Counted from the first letter of the stretch, positions 1-7,793 are shown. The stretch: 46,846 bases of DNA from Actinomycetes bacterium (GCA_029552065.1 JAKPEG010000153.1:1-46846), one strand, 5' to 3'. Translations and numbers: made by a program. Notes: generated by a model from the letters alone, not told the origin.

Positions 1-2
1 TC

Positions 3-548
3 ACCCTGCTCATCGTCGAGGCCTACGACTCGCTCGGCGACGCGGTGGACACCGCGCTCGCAGGGGTCGGCGAGCCGATGGAGCGCTTCCGGTCGGTGGG
101 GCGCGCCCTGCGCGGGTGGGCGGCCGCGCATCCACACCAGTTCGCGCTCGTCTACGGCTCGCCGGTGCCCGGCTATGCCGCCCCGGCCGACCGCACGAAC
201 CCCTCGGGCACGCGGGTGACCGACCGACTCCTCGAGATCCTCGTGGAGGTCGAGCGGGCGGACGGTGGGCACCGAGAGCAGGCGGCGCGTGGAGAGCCCC
301 GGACGCACGCAACCGCGTCGGCGGCGGTCGGGGTCGGCCAGGCCGTCGGGGCCCTGTCGTCGGACCCCTCGCTCGCCGTCACCAGCCTCACGGCCGAGGG
401 CCTGACCCGCGGCCTGGCCGCCTGGACCCTTGTCCTGGGCACCGTCACCGCCGAGCAGTTCGAGCAGTTCGGACCCGAGGCGATCGCCGACCCCGCGGCT
501 TACTTCGAGCAGATCCTCGACCTCGCGGTCGGCCTCGCCCGTCCGTGA
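3..548 (+). CDS. TetR family regulator, C-terminal part (5' end outside window)
   Basis: The frame is open from the left edge to a TGA at 546-548, so the gene starts upstream of the window and its N-terminal DNA-binding helix-turn-helix is not visible. What remains (181 residues) resembles the ligand-binding domain of TetR regulators of the WHG type: a helical stretch, then a segment HPHQFALVYGSPVPGY followed by APADRT, which is characteristic of that subfamily, and a last helix (AYFEQILDLAVGLARP). Members are usually repressors that release DNA on binding a small molecule; no ligand can be deduced. It lies upstream of, and in the same direction as, the 4Fe-4S protein gene, separated by 349 nt rich in inverted repeats, which could hold its operators. 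Family assignment is fairly sure; the target is unknown. Confidence 0.8.
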   Translation, partial: TLLIVEAYDSLGDAVDTALAGVGEPMERFRSVGRALRGWAAAHPHQFALVYGSPVPGYAAPADRTNPSGTRVTDRLLEILVEVERADGGHREQAARGEPRTHATASAAVGVGQAVGALSSDPSLAVTSLTAEGLTRGLAAWTLVLGTVTAEQFEQFGPEAIADPAAYFEQILDLAVGLARP

Positions 549-601
549 GCCTCGGCCTTGCCGCGCCATGACCCCGGTCCCACCCCCTCCCCTCCGCGGG
601 G

Positions 602-648
602 GATGGGTTCTTGTCGCTATGAACCCATCTTGACGACAACAACCCATC
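602..648. repeat. Nested inverted repeat with three copies of GATGGGTT/AACCCATC
   Basis: GATGGGTTCTTGTCG at 602-616 pairs with CGACAACAACCCATC at 634-648 with 14 of 15 bases matching. A third arm, GAACCCATC at 621-629, pairs perfectly with GATGGGTTC at 602-610. The left arm can therefore pair with either of two right arms, giving two mutually exclusive hairpins. It may be a terminator or attenuator after the TetR gene, or a repeated operator half-site; sequence alone does not decide. Confidence 0.55.
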
Positions 649-695
649 CCTCACGAACAGAGCCGGCTGCGGAAGCACCTGCTCCGACCTGACCG

Positions 696-772
696 ACCGT
701 ATGCCGTTGGTCGGCGACCGCGCGTCGAACCGTGCGGCAGTGGAGGCCGACCGGTGACCAATGGCATACGGT
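696..772. repeat. 17-bp inverted repeat built on the GTATGCC/GGCATAC motif
   Basis: ACCGTATGCCGTTGGTC at 696-712 is the inverse of GACCAATGGCATACGGT at 756-772 with 16 of 17 matches and a 43-nt loop. The right arm overlaps a perfect short palindrome, GGCATAC-G-GTATGCC (763-777). It carries the 7-mer found throughout the window. Confidence 0.6.
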
Positions 773-831
773 ATGCCGCCTGGCCCACCCGACAGGTCCC
801 GCCGCTCGGCCTTCTCACGGGAGCTTCCCGG

Positions 832-853
832 GTCCTTCACGGTTCCTTCACGG
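832..853 (+). promoter_or_regulatory. 11-bp tandem direct repeat, possible response-regulator site
   Basis: GTCCTTCACGG (832-842) is followed directly by TTCCTTCACGG (843-853). Two CTTCACG heptamers one helical turn apart are the geometry of sites bound by OmpR/PhoB-type regulators such as actinobacterial PhoP. It lies 45 nt before the start of the 4Fe-4S protein. The regulator is inference. Confidence 0.3.
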
Positions 854-897
854 ACTCCCGCGAGGCTCCCGAGTGCCCCCACTCGAGGAGACCGACC

Positions 898-1902
898 ATG
901 GCAGGTCACGCCCCGACCGACGGCTCATCGCCCCGCCCCATGGAACTCCACCGCACGAAGCCACGGCTCACGGCATACCAGCGGCGGATGCACGCGGTGA
1001 CGGCGCTCCACCACCGGCGCCACCTCGTCCAGCTCGCCGTGGCGACTCTCATCGTCGTCATGGCGATCCGCCACCACAGCGAGTCGGGCACCGGCGCGCC
1101 GTCGGTCGATGCGCTGTGCCCCTTCGGCGCGGTCGAGACACTCTGGACCTGGGTGACGACGGGGGCATTCATCAGCAAGATCCATCCCTCGAACCTCGTC
1201 ATGGGGTTGGCGCTGCTGCTCTCGGTGCTCGTCGCGGGCAATGCCTTCTGCGGGTGGGTGTGCCCCTTCGGCGCGGTCCAGGACGCGCTCACCTGGGTGC
1301 GGCGCCGGCTGCACCTCCCCACGGTCACGGTGCCCGCTCGCCTCGACCGCTGGCTGCGCTTCGGCCGGTATGCCGTGCTCACCCTCGTCCTGGTGATGAG
1401 CGCGACGACCCTGCGCCTGTGGTTCGCCGACGTCGACCCCTACGTCAACCTCTTCGGGTTGGGCTGGCTGTTCGAACCGGACCTCGCGACGATGTGGCCG
1501 GGCCTGCTCATCCTCGCGCTCGTCCTCGCGTTCTCGCTCGTCGTCGAGCGGGCCTGGTGCCGCTATCTGTGCCCGCTCGGCGGGGTGCTCAGCGTCCTGG
1601 GCCACCTGAGCATCCTGCGGGTCCGGCGCAGCACCACCGCCTGCACCGGCTGCAACCTCTGCGTGCAGCCGTGCCCGGTCGGCATCGACGTCGCCGCACC
1701 GGTCGCGGCGGTGAGCGCCGACTGCATCGGCTGCCTCGAGTGCGTCGCCAACTGCCCGACCGGCGGAGCGCTCGAGGTGAGCGCGGCGCCGCCATGGGCG
1801 GCCTGGCGCAAGCGGCTCGACCTCGAGGTCGTCGGGAGCTCGGCCGGTGCCGGGGCCCGGCACCACGGCTCGACGTCCTCCGAGGGCGGTGACGCGCGAT
1901 GA
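898..1902 (+). CDS. Membrane 4Fe-4S binding protein (NapH/YccM-like)
   Basis: The protein has 334 residues and starts at the ATG that follows GAGGAG with a 7-nt spacer; an upstream in-frame ATG at 754 lacks a ribosome binding site. About four hydrophobic segments can be seen (LVQLAVATLIVVMAI, LVMGLALLLSVLVAG, YAVLTLVLVMSATT, LLILALVLAFSLVV). Between them are the paired cysteine motifs of this family (LCPFGAVE, FCGWVCPFGAVQ, WCRYLCPLGG). Two ferredoxin-type motifs follow near the C terminus, CTGCNLCVQPCPVG and CIGCLECVANCPTG, each with the spacing for a 4Fe-4S cluster. Such proteins are membrane electron-transfer components; the donor and acceptor are unknown. The stop codon overlaps the next start as ATGA, so the two genes are translationally coupled. 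Confidence 0.85.
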   Translation: MAGHAPTDGSSPRPMELHRTKPRLTAYQRRMHAVTALHHRRHLVQLAVATLIVVMAIRHHSESGTGAPSVDALCPFGAVETLWTWVTTGAFISKIHPSNLVMGLALLLSVLVAGNAFCGWVCPFGAVQDALTWVRRRLHLPTVTVPARLDRWLRFGRYAVLTLVLVMSATTLRLWFADVDPYVNLFGLGWLFEPDLATMWPGLLILALVLAFSLVVERAWCRYLCPLGGVLSVLGHLSILRVRRSTTACTGCNLCVQPCPVGIDVAAPVAAVSADCIGCLECVANCPTGGALEVSAAPPWAAWRKRLDLEVVGSSAGAGARHHGSTSSEGGDAR

Positions 1903-2321
1903 GCCGGCGGGTCAACCGGTGGCTGATGCCCGTCGTCGCCCTTGCCCTGTTATTCGGTACCGTCCTGGCCGCCCAGGCCTCGGGCACCTGGGTGACCAGC
2001 GGCCGCGGGGTCGTCGCGGGATCCGGATCCGGGGCCGGATCCGGGGCCGGTCAAGGCGGCGGCGCCAGGGGCACCGGCGGGTCGGGTCCGGTGGTCCCGG
2101 CCGCGGGAAGCCTCGGCAGCGCCGATCTCAAGGGGTGGATGACCCTCCAGCAGGCGGCCGACGGCCTGGGTATGCCGCTGGCGGACCTCGTGGCCCTCAT
2201 CGCCCCGCCCGCCGGCGTCACCCTCACCGGCGAGACGGCGTTCAAGGACGTCGAGGGACTCGTGCCGGGCTTCTCCCTCACCGACCTGCGCCCGAAGGTC
2301 GACGCCCGCGTCGGCCGCTGA
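1899..2321 (+). CDS. Small membrane-anchored protein coupled to the 4Fe-4S protein
   Basis: This 140-residue protein begins with a short basic N terminus and one hydrophobic segment (about residues 9-26, LMPVVALALLFGTVLAAQ), so it is either membrane-anchored or secreted. A low-complexity Gly/Ser linker follows (about 35-65), then a compact C-terminal region of about 65 residues beginning WMTLQQAADGLGMPLADL. I recall similar small domains next to 4Fe-4S and FMN-binding redox proteins but cannot name the family. It overlaps the 4Fe-4S gene by 4 nt, which strongly suggests the products work together, perhaps as a subunit facing the outside. No cofactor-binding motif is seen. Confidence 0.65.
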   Translation: MSRRVNRWLMPVVALALLFGTVLAAQASGTWVTSGRGVVAGSGSGAGSGAGQGGGARGTGGSGPVVPAAGSLGSADLKGWMTLQQAADGLGMPLADLVALIAPPAGVTLTGETAFKDVEGLVPGFSLTDLRPKVDARVGR

Positions 2322-2461
2322 CGCCGGTCCCTCACCGCTGGGCCGCCTGCGGGCACCCAGCAGCACCCGCGATGGGCTGTCTTCGCCATGACTTTCACGC
2401 GAGGACACCCGTTCTGCCCTCGCCTCGGTGCGCCCCGCTTCCCGGATTTCGTCGCCAGATC

Positions 2462-2490
2462 TTGACTGAGAATACGTATTCTCGTACTCT
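2462..2490 (+). promoter_or_regulatory. Promoter with 16-bp palindromic operator in its spacer
   Basis: A -35 box TTGACT (2462-2467) and a -10 box TACTCT (2485-2490) are 17 nt apart. The spacer holds a perfect palindrome, GAGAATACGTATTCTC (2468-2483), which begins directly after the -35 box. A centre of CG flanked by A/T-rich half-sites is typical of LacI-family operators, and a LacI-family gene is the third gene of this unit (5250). A bound dimer would block RNA polymerase. Transcription would begin about 100 nt before the transporter ATG. Confidence 0.75.
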
Positions 2491-2598
2491 GGAGACATCC
2501 AGACAGGCCACTCCCCTCGCTCGCTCTCCGGCCTCCGGCGATGTTTCCCGCGACCACCGACCGGTCGAGCTGGCGCCTCGAACCCTCAGGAGACACCG

Positions 2599-3912
2599 AT
2601 GTCCCGTGACACCGCTCAGCCACCCCCGGTCTCGACCCAAAAGCGGACGAACATCCGATGGCTCACCTTCGTGGTGCTGCTGTTCGTGGGCGCGCTCAGC
2701 TACATCGACCGGATCTCCTTGTCGGTCGGCATGCCGCTCATCGTCAAGGAATTCGACCTCGACCCCCGGCTGCAGGGAGTCCTGCTGAGCTGCTTCTTCT
2801 GGACCTACGCGGCGTTTCAGATCCCCGGCGGCTGGCTCGCCGACAAGATCGGTCCGCGCAAGTTGCTCACCATCGCTCTCTCGTTGTGGTCACTGTTCCA
2901 GCTGCTCACCGGTCTGGCCGCCAACTTCGTCATGATGCTGCTTGCCCGGCTGGGCTTGGGCGCCGCCGAGGCGCCGCAATATCCGACCGGAGGGAAGCTT
3001 TCGGCCCTGTGGCTGCCGGAGAAGGACCGGGCCCGGGGGGCGGTGCTCATGGATTCCTCCTCGACGCTCGGAGCCGCGATCGGCAGCCTGGTGGTCACCG
3101 CTCTCATCACCTGGCTGGGCGGCTGGCGCGAGGCCTTCGTCGTGGTCGCGATCGCGACCGCGGGCGCCGGCGGGGTCATCTGGTGGTTCATCCGCGACCA
3201 CCCGCGTGAGCACCCGATGGCCAACCAGGCCGAGATCGACTACATCGAGCGGGAGCATGCCATCGAGGACGAGCGCGACGGCGCCCTGGTCACGAGCAAG
3301 AAGTCCGCTGCGGGTTTCATGAAGTTCAAGGTCTTCTGGTTCATGGGGATCGGCTTCATGGCGGCCAACATGCTCTTCTACGGTTTGCTCACGTTCGGCC
3401 CGCTCTACCTCTACCAGTCGCGTGGCCTCAACATCCAAGGCCTGGCGGGGGCCACCTTCGCCATCTACTTCTCCGGCTTCGTCGGCGAGAACTTCGCCGG
3501 CTGGATCGCCCAGAAGTGGCGCCAGCGGGGAGCCTCCGCCAACCTCGTCATGCGCACCCTGCTGGGCATCAGCGCGGCCATCGCGACCGCATCGATCTTC
3601 GCCGTCGCCTTCGTTGCGGATGCGACCGTCGCGATCATCCTGCTCGCGGTGACGCTCTTCTTCGGCCGCTTCCTCGGCCTCTACTGGTCGCTGCCCGGCA
3701 CCCTCACCGTCCGCTCGCGGGCCGGCGTGCTCGGCGGGATGATGAACCTCTTCTCCAACGTGGGCGGCATCATCATCCCGCTCATCGTGGGATTCATCGT
3801 GAGCGCGACCGGTTCCTACTTCATCGCCCTCATGGTGTTCGCCGCCTGCGGCTTCATCTACCTGCTCTGCAGCCTGGCCATCGACTACTCCCGCAAGCTC
3901 CCCCTCGTCTGA
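2599..3912 (+). CDS. MFS transporter, anion:cation symporter (ACS) family
   Basis: The protein has 437 residues with about 12 hydrophobic segments. The start ATG follows AGGAGA. Near residues 78-88 is the loop 2-3 signature of the major facilitator superfamily, GWLADKIGPRK. The opening stretch (SYIDRISLSVGMPLI) and the phrase AAEAPQYPTGGKLSALW are typical of the ACS family, which carries organic anions such as galactonate, glucarate, phthalate or tartrate with protons. The next gene encodes an alpha-hydroxyacid oxidase 27 nt downstream, so the substrate may be a 2-hydroxy acid; this is inference. Expression is probably controlled by the palindromic operator upstream. Confidence 0.85.
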   Translation: MSRDTAQPPPVSTQKRTNIRWLTFVVLLFVGALSYIDRISLSVGMPLIVKEFDLDPRLQGVLLSCFFWTYAAFQIPGGWLADKIGPRKLLTIALSLWSLFQLLTGLAANFVMMLLARLGLGAAEAPQYPTGGKLSALWLPEKDRARGAVLMDSSSTLGAAIGSLVVTALITWLGGWREAFVVVAIATAGAGGVIWWFIRDHPREHPMANQAEIDYIEREHAIEDERDGALVTSKKSAAGFMKFKVFWFMGIGFMAANMLFYGLLTFGPLYLYQSRGLNIQGLAGATFAIYFSGFVGENFAGWIAQKWRQRGASANLVMRTLLGISAAIATASIFAVAFVADATVAIILLAVTLFFGRFLGLYWSLPGTLTVRSRAGVLGGMMNLFSNVGGIIIPLIVGFIVSATGSYFIALMVFAACGFIYLLCSLAIDYSRKLPLV

Positions 3913-3939
3913 CCGACCGCGCATGGGAAAGGCACGGCA

Positions 3940-5175
3940 ATGAACCGCACCGGAATCACCGAATTCGTCAAGCTCATCACGGCGCCGTCGGGACCCAAGG
4001 GGATCGAGGCGGTGCCGAGCATCGCGGACATGCGCCTGCTGGCCAAGCGTCGACTGCCCACGATGATCTTCGACTTCGTCGACGGCGGGGCCGGCGACGA
4101 GAACACCCTGCGCGCCAACGTCGACGATCTACGCCGGGTCACCCTCAACGCGCGCACTCTCGTCGACGTGCGCGGCCAGGACACCAGCGCCACGTTCGCC
4201 GGCGGCACCTTCCCGTTGCCGATCGTCTTCGGGCCCGCCGGACTGGTCCGCGTGGTCGGCAAGGAGGGCGAGTTGGCCGCCGTGCGCTCGGCCGGGCGTC
4301 ATGGCATCCCCTACACCATCAGCACCTCCTCGTCCTGGTCGATCGAGGAGATCGCCGAAGTGGCCACCGGACCGTTGTGGTTCCAGCTCTACCTGTGGCG
4401 CAGCCGCGAGCTCATCCAGGACCTCGTCGCCCGGGCCCGCCGCGCGGGCTGCACGGCACTCGTGCTCACGGTCGATGTCCCGCTCAACGCCAACCGGATC
4501 CGCGACCTGCGCAACGGCATGTCCATCCCGCCTCGCGTGACCTTGCGCAACGCATACGAGGCCGTCCGGCATCCCCGGTGGCTGCTCGACATGCTCGACG
4601 GCCCGCCGATCGGCTTCCGCAACTTCCAGGGCATCGCCGAGGGCAACAGCGCCATGTCGCACAGCGAATTCATCAACAAGGAACTGTCCAACCTGGCCGC
4701 CAACTGGGAGGACCTGCAATGGCTGCGCCGGGAGTGGGACGGCCCGCTCTACATCAAGGGCGTCACCACCCGGCAGGACGCGGCGCGGGCGATCTCCGCC
4801 GGCGTCGACGGCATCATCGTGTCCAACCACGGCGGTCGCCAGCTGGACGGACTGCCGAGCTCGACGCGCGCCTTCCCGGCGGTCGCGGACGAGGCCGCCG
4901 GTCGGGTCGAGCTCTTCTTGGACGGCGGGATCCGCACCGGCGTGGACGTCGCCAAGGCGCTCGCTCTGGGCGCCAGCGCCGTCACGGTTGCCCGGCCGTG
5001 GGTCTACGGAGTGGGAGCAGCCGGGGAGCGCGGCGTCGACCGGGTCGTCGCGATCCTCGAGCAGGAGTTCCGCCAGACGCTGGCCCTGCTCGGGGTGGGT
5101 TCGGCCCGCGAGATCGACACCAGCTTCGCCCACGTTCCGCCGGAGTGGCTCACCGAGGAGCCCGCGGCGCTGTGA
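3940..5175 (+). CDS. FMN-dependent alpha-hydroxyacid oxidase/dehydrogenase
   Basis: The 411-residue protein belongs to the glycolate oxidase/lactate/mandelate dehydrogenase family and folds as a TIM barrel with FMN. The active-site signature SNHGGRQLDG is present with its catalytic His and Arg, as are the Lys of YIKGV, the Tyr of WFQLYLW and the phosphate-binding LDGGIRTGVDVAKALALGA. The family's N-terminal active-site Tyr (Tyr24 in spinach glycolate oxidase) aligns with Phe46 here (IFDFVDGGAGDE). The internal PRWLLDML segment recalls (S)-mandelate dehydrogenase. The protein should oxidise a 2-hydroxy acid to a 2-oxo acid; which one is not known. It sits between a transporter and a LacI regulator in one transcription unit. 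Confidence 0.85.
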   Translation: MNRTGITEFVKLITAPSGPKGIEAVPSIADMRLLAKRRLPTMIFDFVDGGAGDENTLRANVDDLRRVTLNARTLVDVRGQDTSATFAGGTFPLPIVFGPAGLVRVVGKEGELAAVRSAGRHGIPYTISTSSSWSIEEIAEVATGPLWFQLYLWRSRELIQDLVARARRAGCTALVLTVDVPLNANRIRDLRNGMSIPPRVTLRNAYEAVRHPRWLLDMLDGPPIGFRNFQGIAEGNSAMSHSEFINKELSNLAANWEDLQWLRREWDGPLYIKGVTTRQDAARAISAGVDGIIVSNHGGRQLDGLPSSTRAFPAVADEAAGRVELFLDGGIRTGVDVAKALALGASAVTVARPWVYGVGAAGERGVDRVVAILEQEFRQTLALLGVGSAREIDTSFAHVPPEWLTEEPAAL

Positions 5176-5249
5176 CCGGGTCGTGGCGCGCTCAAGCCCT
5201 CTCGGGCGTCCCTAGGATTGGACCGAGGTCCGTTCGAGAGGAGCAGTCG

Positions 5250-6245
5250 TTGGTCACGAGTCGCGATGTGGCGCGCGCGGCTGGTGTCTCGCAGGCCACG
5301 GTTTCCCGGGTTCTCAACGGCAACGCCAAGGTCGATCCGGCGCTGCGCGAACTCGTCGAGGCGGCGCGGCGCGAGCTGGACTACGTGCCCAACGCCTCGG
5401 CGAAGTCGATGCGAACCGCCAAGTCGGAGACCATCGGCATCGTGGCATCGGAGATCCTCAATCCCTACTTCCCCCGGTTGCTCGACGCGCTGACCCGAGA
5501 GGCCCGCGGTCGTGGGCTGAGCGTGCTGTTGTGGAACGACGAAGACCCCATGGCCCCGATGGCCCAGGCGGCGGTGGCCGCGGGATCGGTCGACGGGGTC
5601 GTCTTCGCCGCCGCCCGCGAGTCCACCCAGGGCGTCGACCTGCTCGCCGGGCGCGGCATACCGGTCATGCTCGTCAACCGCGGATGGCGGGACAAACCGG
5701 TCGACCAGGTGACCAGCGACCACGAGGCCTCCGGCTACCAGGCCGCGGACTACTTCCTGCGTCACGGCCGGGAGCGGATCGCCACCGTCTTCGGCCCTCG
5801 AGATACCTTCGCGAGCCCGGCCCGCGAGATCGGCTTCCGACGCAGACTCGACGAAGCCGGCATCTCGATCGCGCCCGAACGATGGCTCGTCGGAACGACG
5901 AGTTACGAGCACGGCTGGGCAGCCGGCATGGCATTGCTGGCTGCTCGGCCATTGCCGGAGGCGATCTTCTGCTCGGCCGATGTCATCGCCTTCGGCTTGC
6001 TCAGCGCCCTGGGCGCCCAGGGGGTCCAGGTGCCCGAGGAGGTCTGGGTGATGGGCAACGACGGCCTGCCGATGTCCGCCTGGCAACCGTTCGATCTGAG
6101 CACCCACCGCCAGCCGGTCGAAGACATCGCCCGGATAGGGATGGACCGCCTGGTCGCTCGGATGGGCGGGGCCCACGACGATCCACACCGGATCCTGTTG
6201 CCCACCGAGCTGATCGTCCGCGGGTCGACCGCTCACTGTGCCTGA
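5250..6245 (+). CDS. LacI family transcriptional regulator
   Basis: The start is the TTG at 5250, six nt after GAGAGGAG, which places the DNA-binding helix-turn-helix at the very N terminus (TSRDVARAAGVSQATVSRVL), as in all LacI proteins. The hinge helix region (YVPNASAKSMRT) and a periplasmic-binding-protein-like sensor domain beginning ETIGIVASEILNPYF follow. Total length is 331 residues, normal for the family. It is the last gene of the transporter/hydroxyacid oxidase unit and most likely binds the palindrome at 2468-2483, repressing its own operon until an inducer is present. The inducer is probably the substrate or product of the neighbouring enzyme (inference). Confidence 0.9.
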   Translation: MVTSRDVARAAGVSQATVSRVLNGNAKVDPALRELVEAARRELDYVPNASAKSMRTAKSETIGIVASEILNPYFPRLLDALTREARGRGLSVLLWNDEDPMAPMAQAAVAAGSVDGVVFAAARESTQGVDLLAGRGIPVMLVNRGWRDKPVDQVTSDHEASGYQAADYFLRHGRERIATVFGPRDTFASPAREIGFRRRLDEAGISIAPERWLVGTTSYEHGWAAGMALLAARPLPEAIFCSADVIAFGLLSALGAQGVQVPEEVWVMGNDGLPMSAWQPFDLSTHRQPVEDIARIGMDRLVARMGGAHDDPHRILLPTELIVRGSTAHCA

Positions 6246-6268
6246 CCTCAGCTCGCGTCCGAGGTCAG
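6242..6268. terminator. Short hairpin at the end of the LacI gene
   Basis: CTGACCTC (6242-6249) and GAGGTCAG (6261-6268) form an 8-bp stem with an 11-nt loop; the LacI stop codon lies in the left arm. There is no T tract, so it is at best a weak terminator. Confidence 0.4.
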
Positions 6269-6382
6269 CCCAGTGCGAGGCGCTTGAGGACCCACTCGCC
6301 TGAGTCGCAAGACCTCCGATGATCACGGCTGCGACTTGCTGCGAAGGCCCGGAGCGACAATAGAGGCCCGCGGACACGGCGA

Positions 6383-7654
6383 CTACGGCCCCAGCAGGCC
6401 GAGTGGGACGACGGCGATGCCGTCCTGACGGCGGTAGGCGGTCGGGCCGGTGGTGATGACCATGGCGTCGAGCAGTCGGGGCCCCAACTGCTCTCGGACC
6501 CAGTGCAGGTGCCTGATGTCGCGGTCGGACACGCTCGCGGAGAGCTTGACCTCGATGGCCAGGACACGTCCGTCGTCGCGCACGACCATCAGGTCGACTT
6601 CATGGTCTCCGTTTCGAGTCCGCAGGTGCCCGACCTGGGCTTCGGCCGCCTGGGCGGGGACCCGCACGCACAGGGTGGCCAACGACTCGAAGAGCGCACC
6701 AAGCATCGTCCCTGCGCGGGGGTCCAACGGTTCGCCGATCCCGTCGAGCAAGGACTCGCTGGAGAGACCCAGAAGCCTCGCAGCGAGCCCGGGATCGGCG
6801 AGATGATGCTTCGGGCTCTGCCCCAAGCGCGTGAGGAAGCTGCCCGCGGGTTGCCAGGCAGGCACCGGATCGAGCAGCCAGAGCTGGGTCAGCACGTCCC
6901 GATAGGCAACGGAGGTCGATCTGGCGGGCTTCTCTGCAAGGCCGGGGGTCGCGGCGTCGAGGATCGAGCTGTAGCTCGCAGTACTTGACGTTGCGGCCGC
7001 ATACGCACGCAGCCACGCGAGCATGGCATCCGGTCGACGCACAGCAAGTCCCCGCTCTGGCACGTCCCGGTCAACAACATTGCGCAGGTAGGAATCCAGC
7101 TGAAACTTGCGTGGCCGCGGCGGCAGCCGCCGTATGGCAGGGAAGCCCGAGGCGACGATCTCGTCGACATAGTCACTGAGGGACAGGCGACAGTCGCCGG
7201 CTATGTCGGCTCGGTCGCCACTGAGCAAACCCTGGAGGCTGACCGTCGGGTTGGCGATCCGCCTCTCGGAGACGGTGAGCGGCCGCATTCGGAGCCGGCC
7301 GATGCGGCCAGCACCGGTGTGCGCAGTGGCTCCCGGCTCGGGGGTGGCGCTCCCCACCAGCAAGAACTGCCCGCCCGCCGAATCAGCGTCGACGGCCCTT
7401 CTGACGACGTCCCAGACCTCGGGAACCTTCTGCCATTCGTCAACCAGCACCGGGCGCTCGCCCCCAGCGATGCGACGTGGATCGGCTGCGACCGACTCAC
7501 GCACCGAGCTGGAATCCAGCGGGAACACGCGGGCGGCTCTTTGCTGCGCCGTCGTCGTCTTCCCGATGCCCTTGAGGCCGTCGATGGCCAGCGCGGGCAG
7601 ATCAGTGAACAGATCGTCCAGTTCAGAGTCGATGATCCGGCGAAGGTAATCCAC
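6383..7654 (-). CDS. AAA_14 ATPase with DUF4143 domain
   Basis: The protein has 423 residues. The N-terminal ATPase has a Walker A motif GLKGIGKT (residues 26-33) and a Walker B motif VLVDEWQKVP (Asp72, Glu73). The C-terminal half matches DUF4143, ending in a PD-(D/E)XK-like pattern (HEVDLMV followed by LAIEVKLS). Proteins of this kind are common, patchily distributed and often near mobile DNA; their function is not established. The start is a GTG (7654). A TATGAT -10 box ends 6 nt before it, so the mRNA is probably leaderless. It is a single gene, convergent with the LacI gene and preceded by three 23-bp repeats. Confidence 0.8.
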   Translation of the reverse strand: MDYLRRIIDSELDDLFTDLPALAIDGLKGIGKTTTAQQRAARVFPLDSSSVRESVAADPRRIAGGERPVLVDEWQKVPEVWDVVRRAVDADSAGGQFLLVGSATPEPGATAHTGAGRIGRLRMRPLTVSERRIANPTVSLQGLLSGDRADIAGDCRLSLSDYVDEIVASGFPAIRRLPPRPRKFQLDSYLRNVVDRDVPERGLAVRRPDAMLAWLRAYAAATSSTASYSSILDAATPGLAEKPARSTSVAYRDVLTQLWLLDPVPAWQPAGSFLTRLGQSPKHHLADPGLAARLLGLSSESLLDGIGEPLDPRAGTMLGALFESLATLCVRVPAQAAEAQVGHLRTRNGDHEVDLMVVRDDGRVLAIEVKLSASVSDRDIRHLHWVREQLGPRLLDAMVITTGPTAYRRQDGIAVVPLGLLGP

Positions 7655-7722
7655 CCCTGAATCATACAGATCGCAGCTCTTGAATCAGTCAGATCGCAGC
7701 AGCCGGATCGGTCAAGTCGCAG
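7654..7722 (-). repeat. Three 23-bp imperfect tandem repeats at the ATPase promoter
   Basis: Read on the minus strand, units begin with CTGCGA at 7722, 7699 and 7676, exactly 23 nt apart. Units two and three share CTGCGATCTG and TGATTC. Unit one is more diverged (CTGCGACTTGACCGATCC). The last unit contains the -10 box TATGAT (plus-strand 7661-7666) and runs into the GTG start. The 23-nt period is about two helical turns, which suggests sites for a regulator binding one face of the DNA, possibly the ATPase itself. Confidence 0.6.
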
Positions 7723-7793
7723 TGGCGAACAGAGGCAGGGCCAGAAGGTTGACTGGTTGATCTACCGGTGGGGCGACTAGGTGACTGAGGGCA

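Larger units (their letters stand above)
549..897. other. 349-nt gene-free interval with inverted and direct repeats
   Basis: No convincing gene is seen here. The interval holds two inverted-repeat structures (602-648 and 696-772), an 11-bp tandem direct repeat (832-853) and a clean ribosome binding site GAGGAG (885-890) for the gene starting at 898. The density of symmetric elements suggests a control region for the downstream redox gene, the upstream TetR gene, or both. Confidence 0.6.

Noticed and set aside
3516..6245. A 909-codon plus-strand open frame covering the oxidase region and LacI
   Set aside because: Only its last 331 codons (the LacI protein) look like protein; the first part is Arg/His-rich and lies out of frame over the MFS and oxidase genes, a usual effect of high GC.
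7654..7722. Possible CRISPR array
   Set aside because: There are only three units, they are imperfect, directly tandem with no variable spacers, and no cas genes are near.
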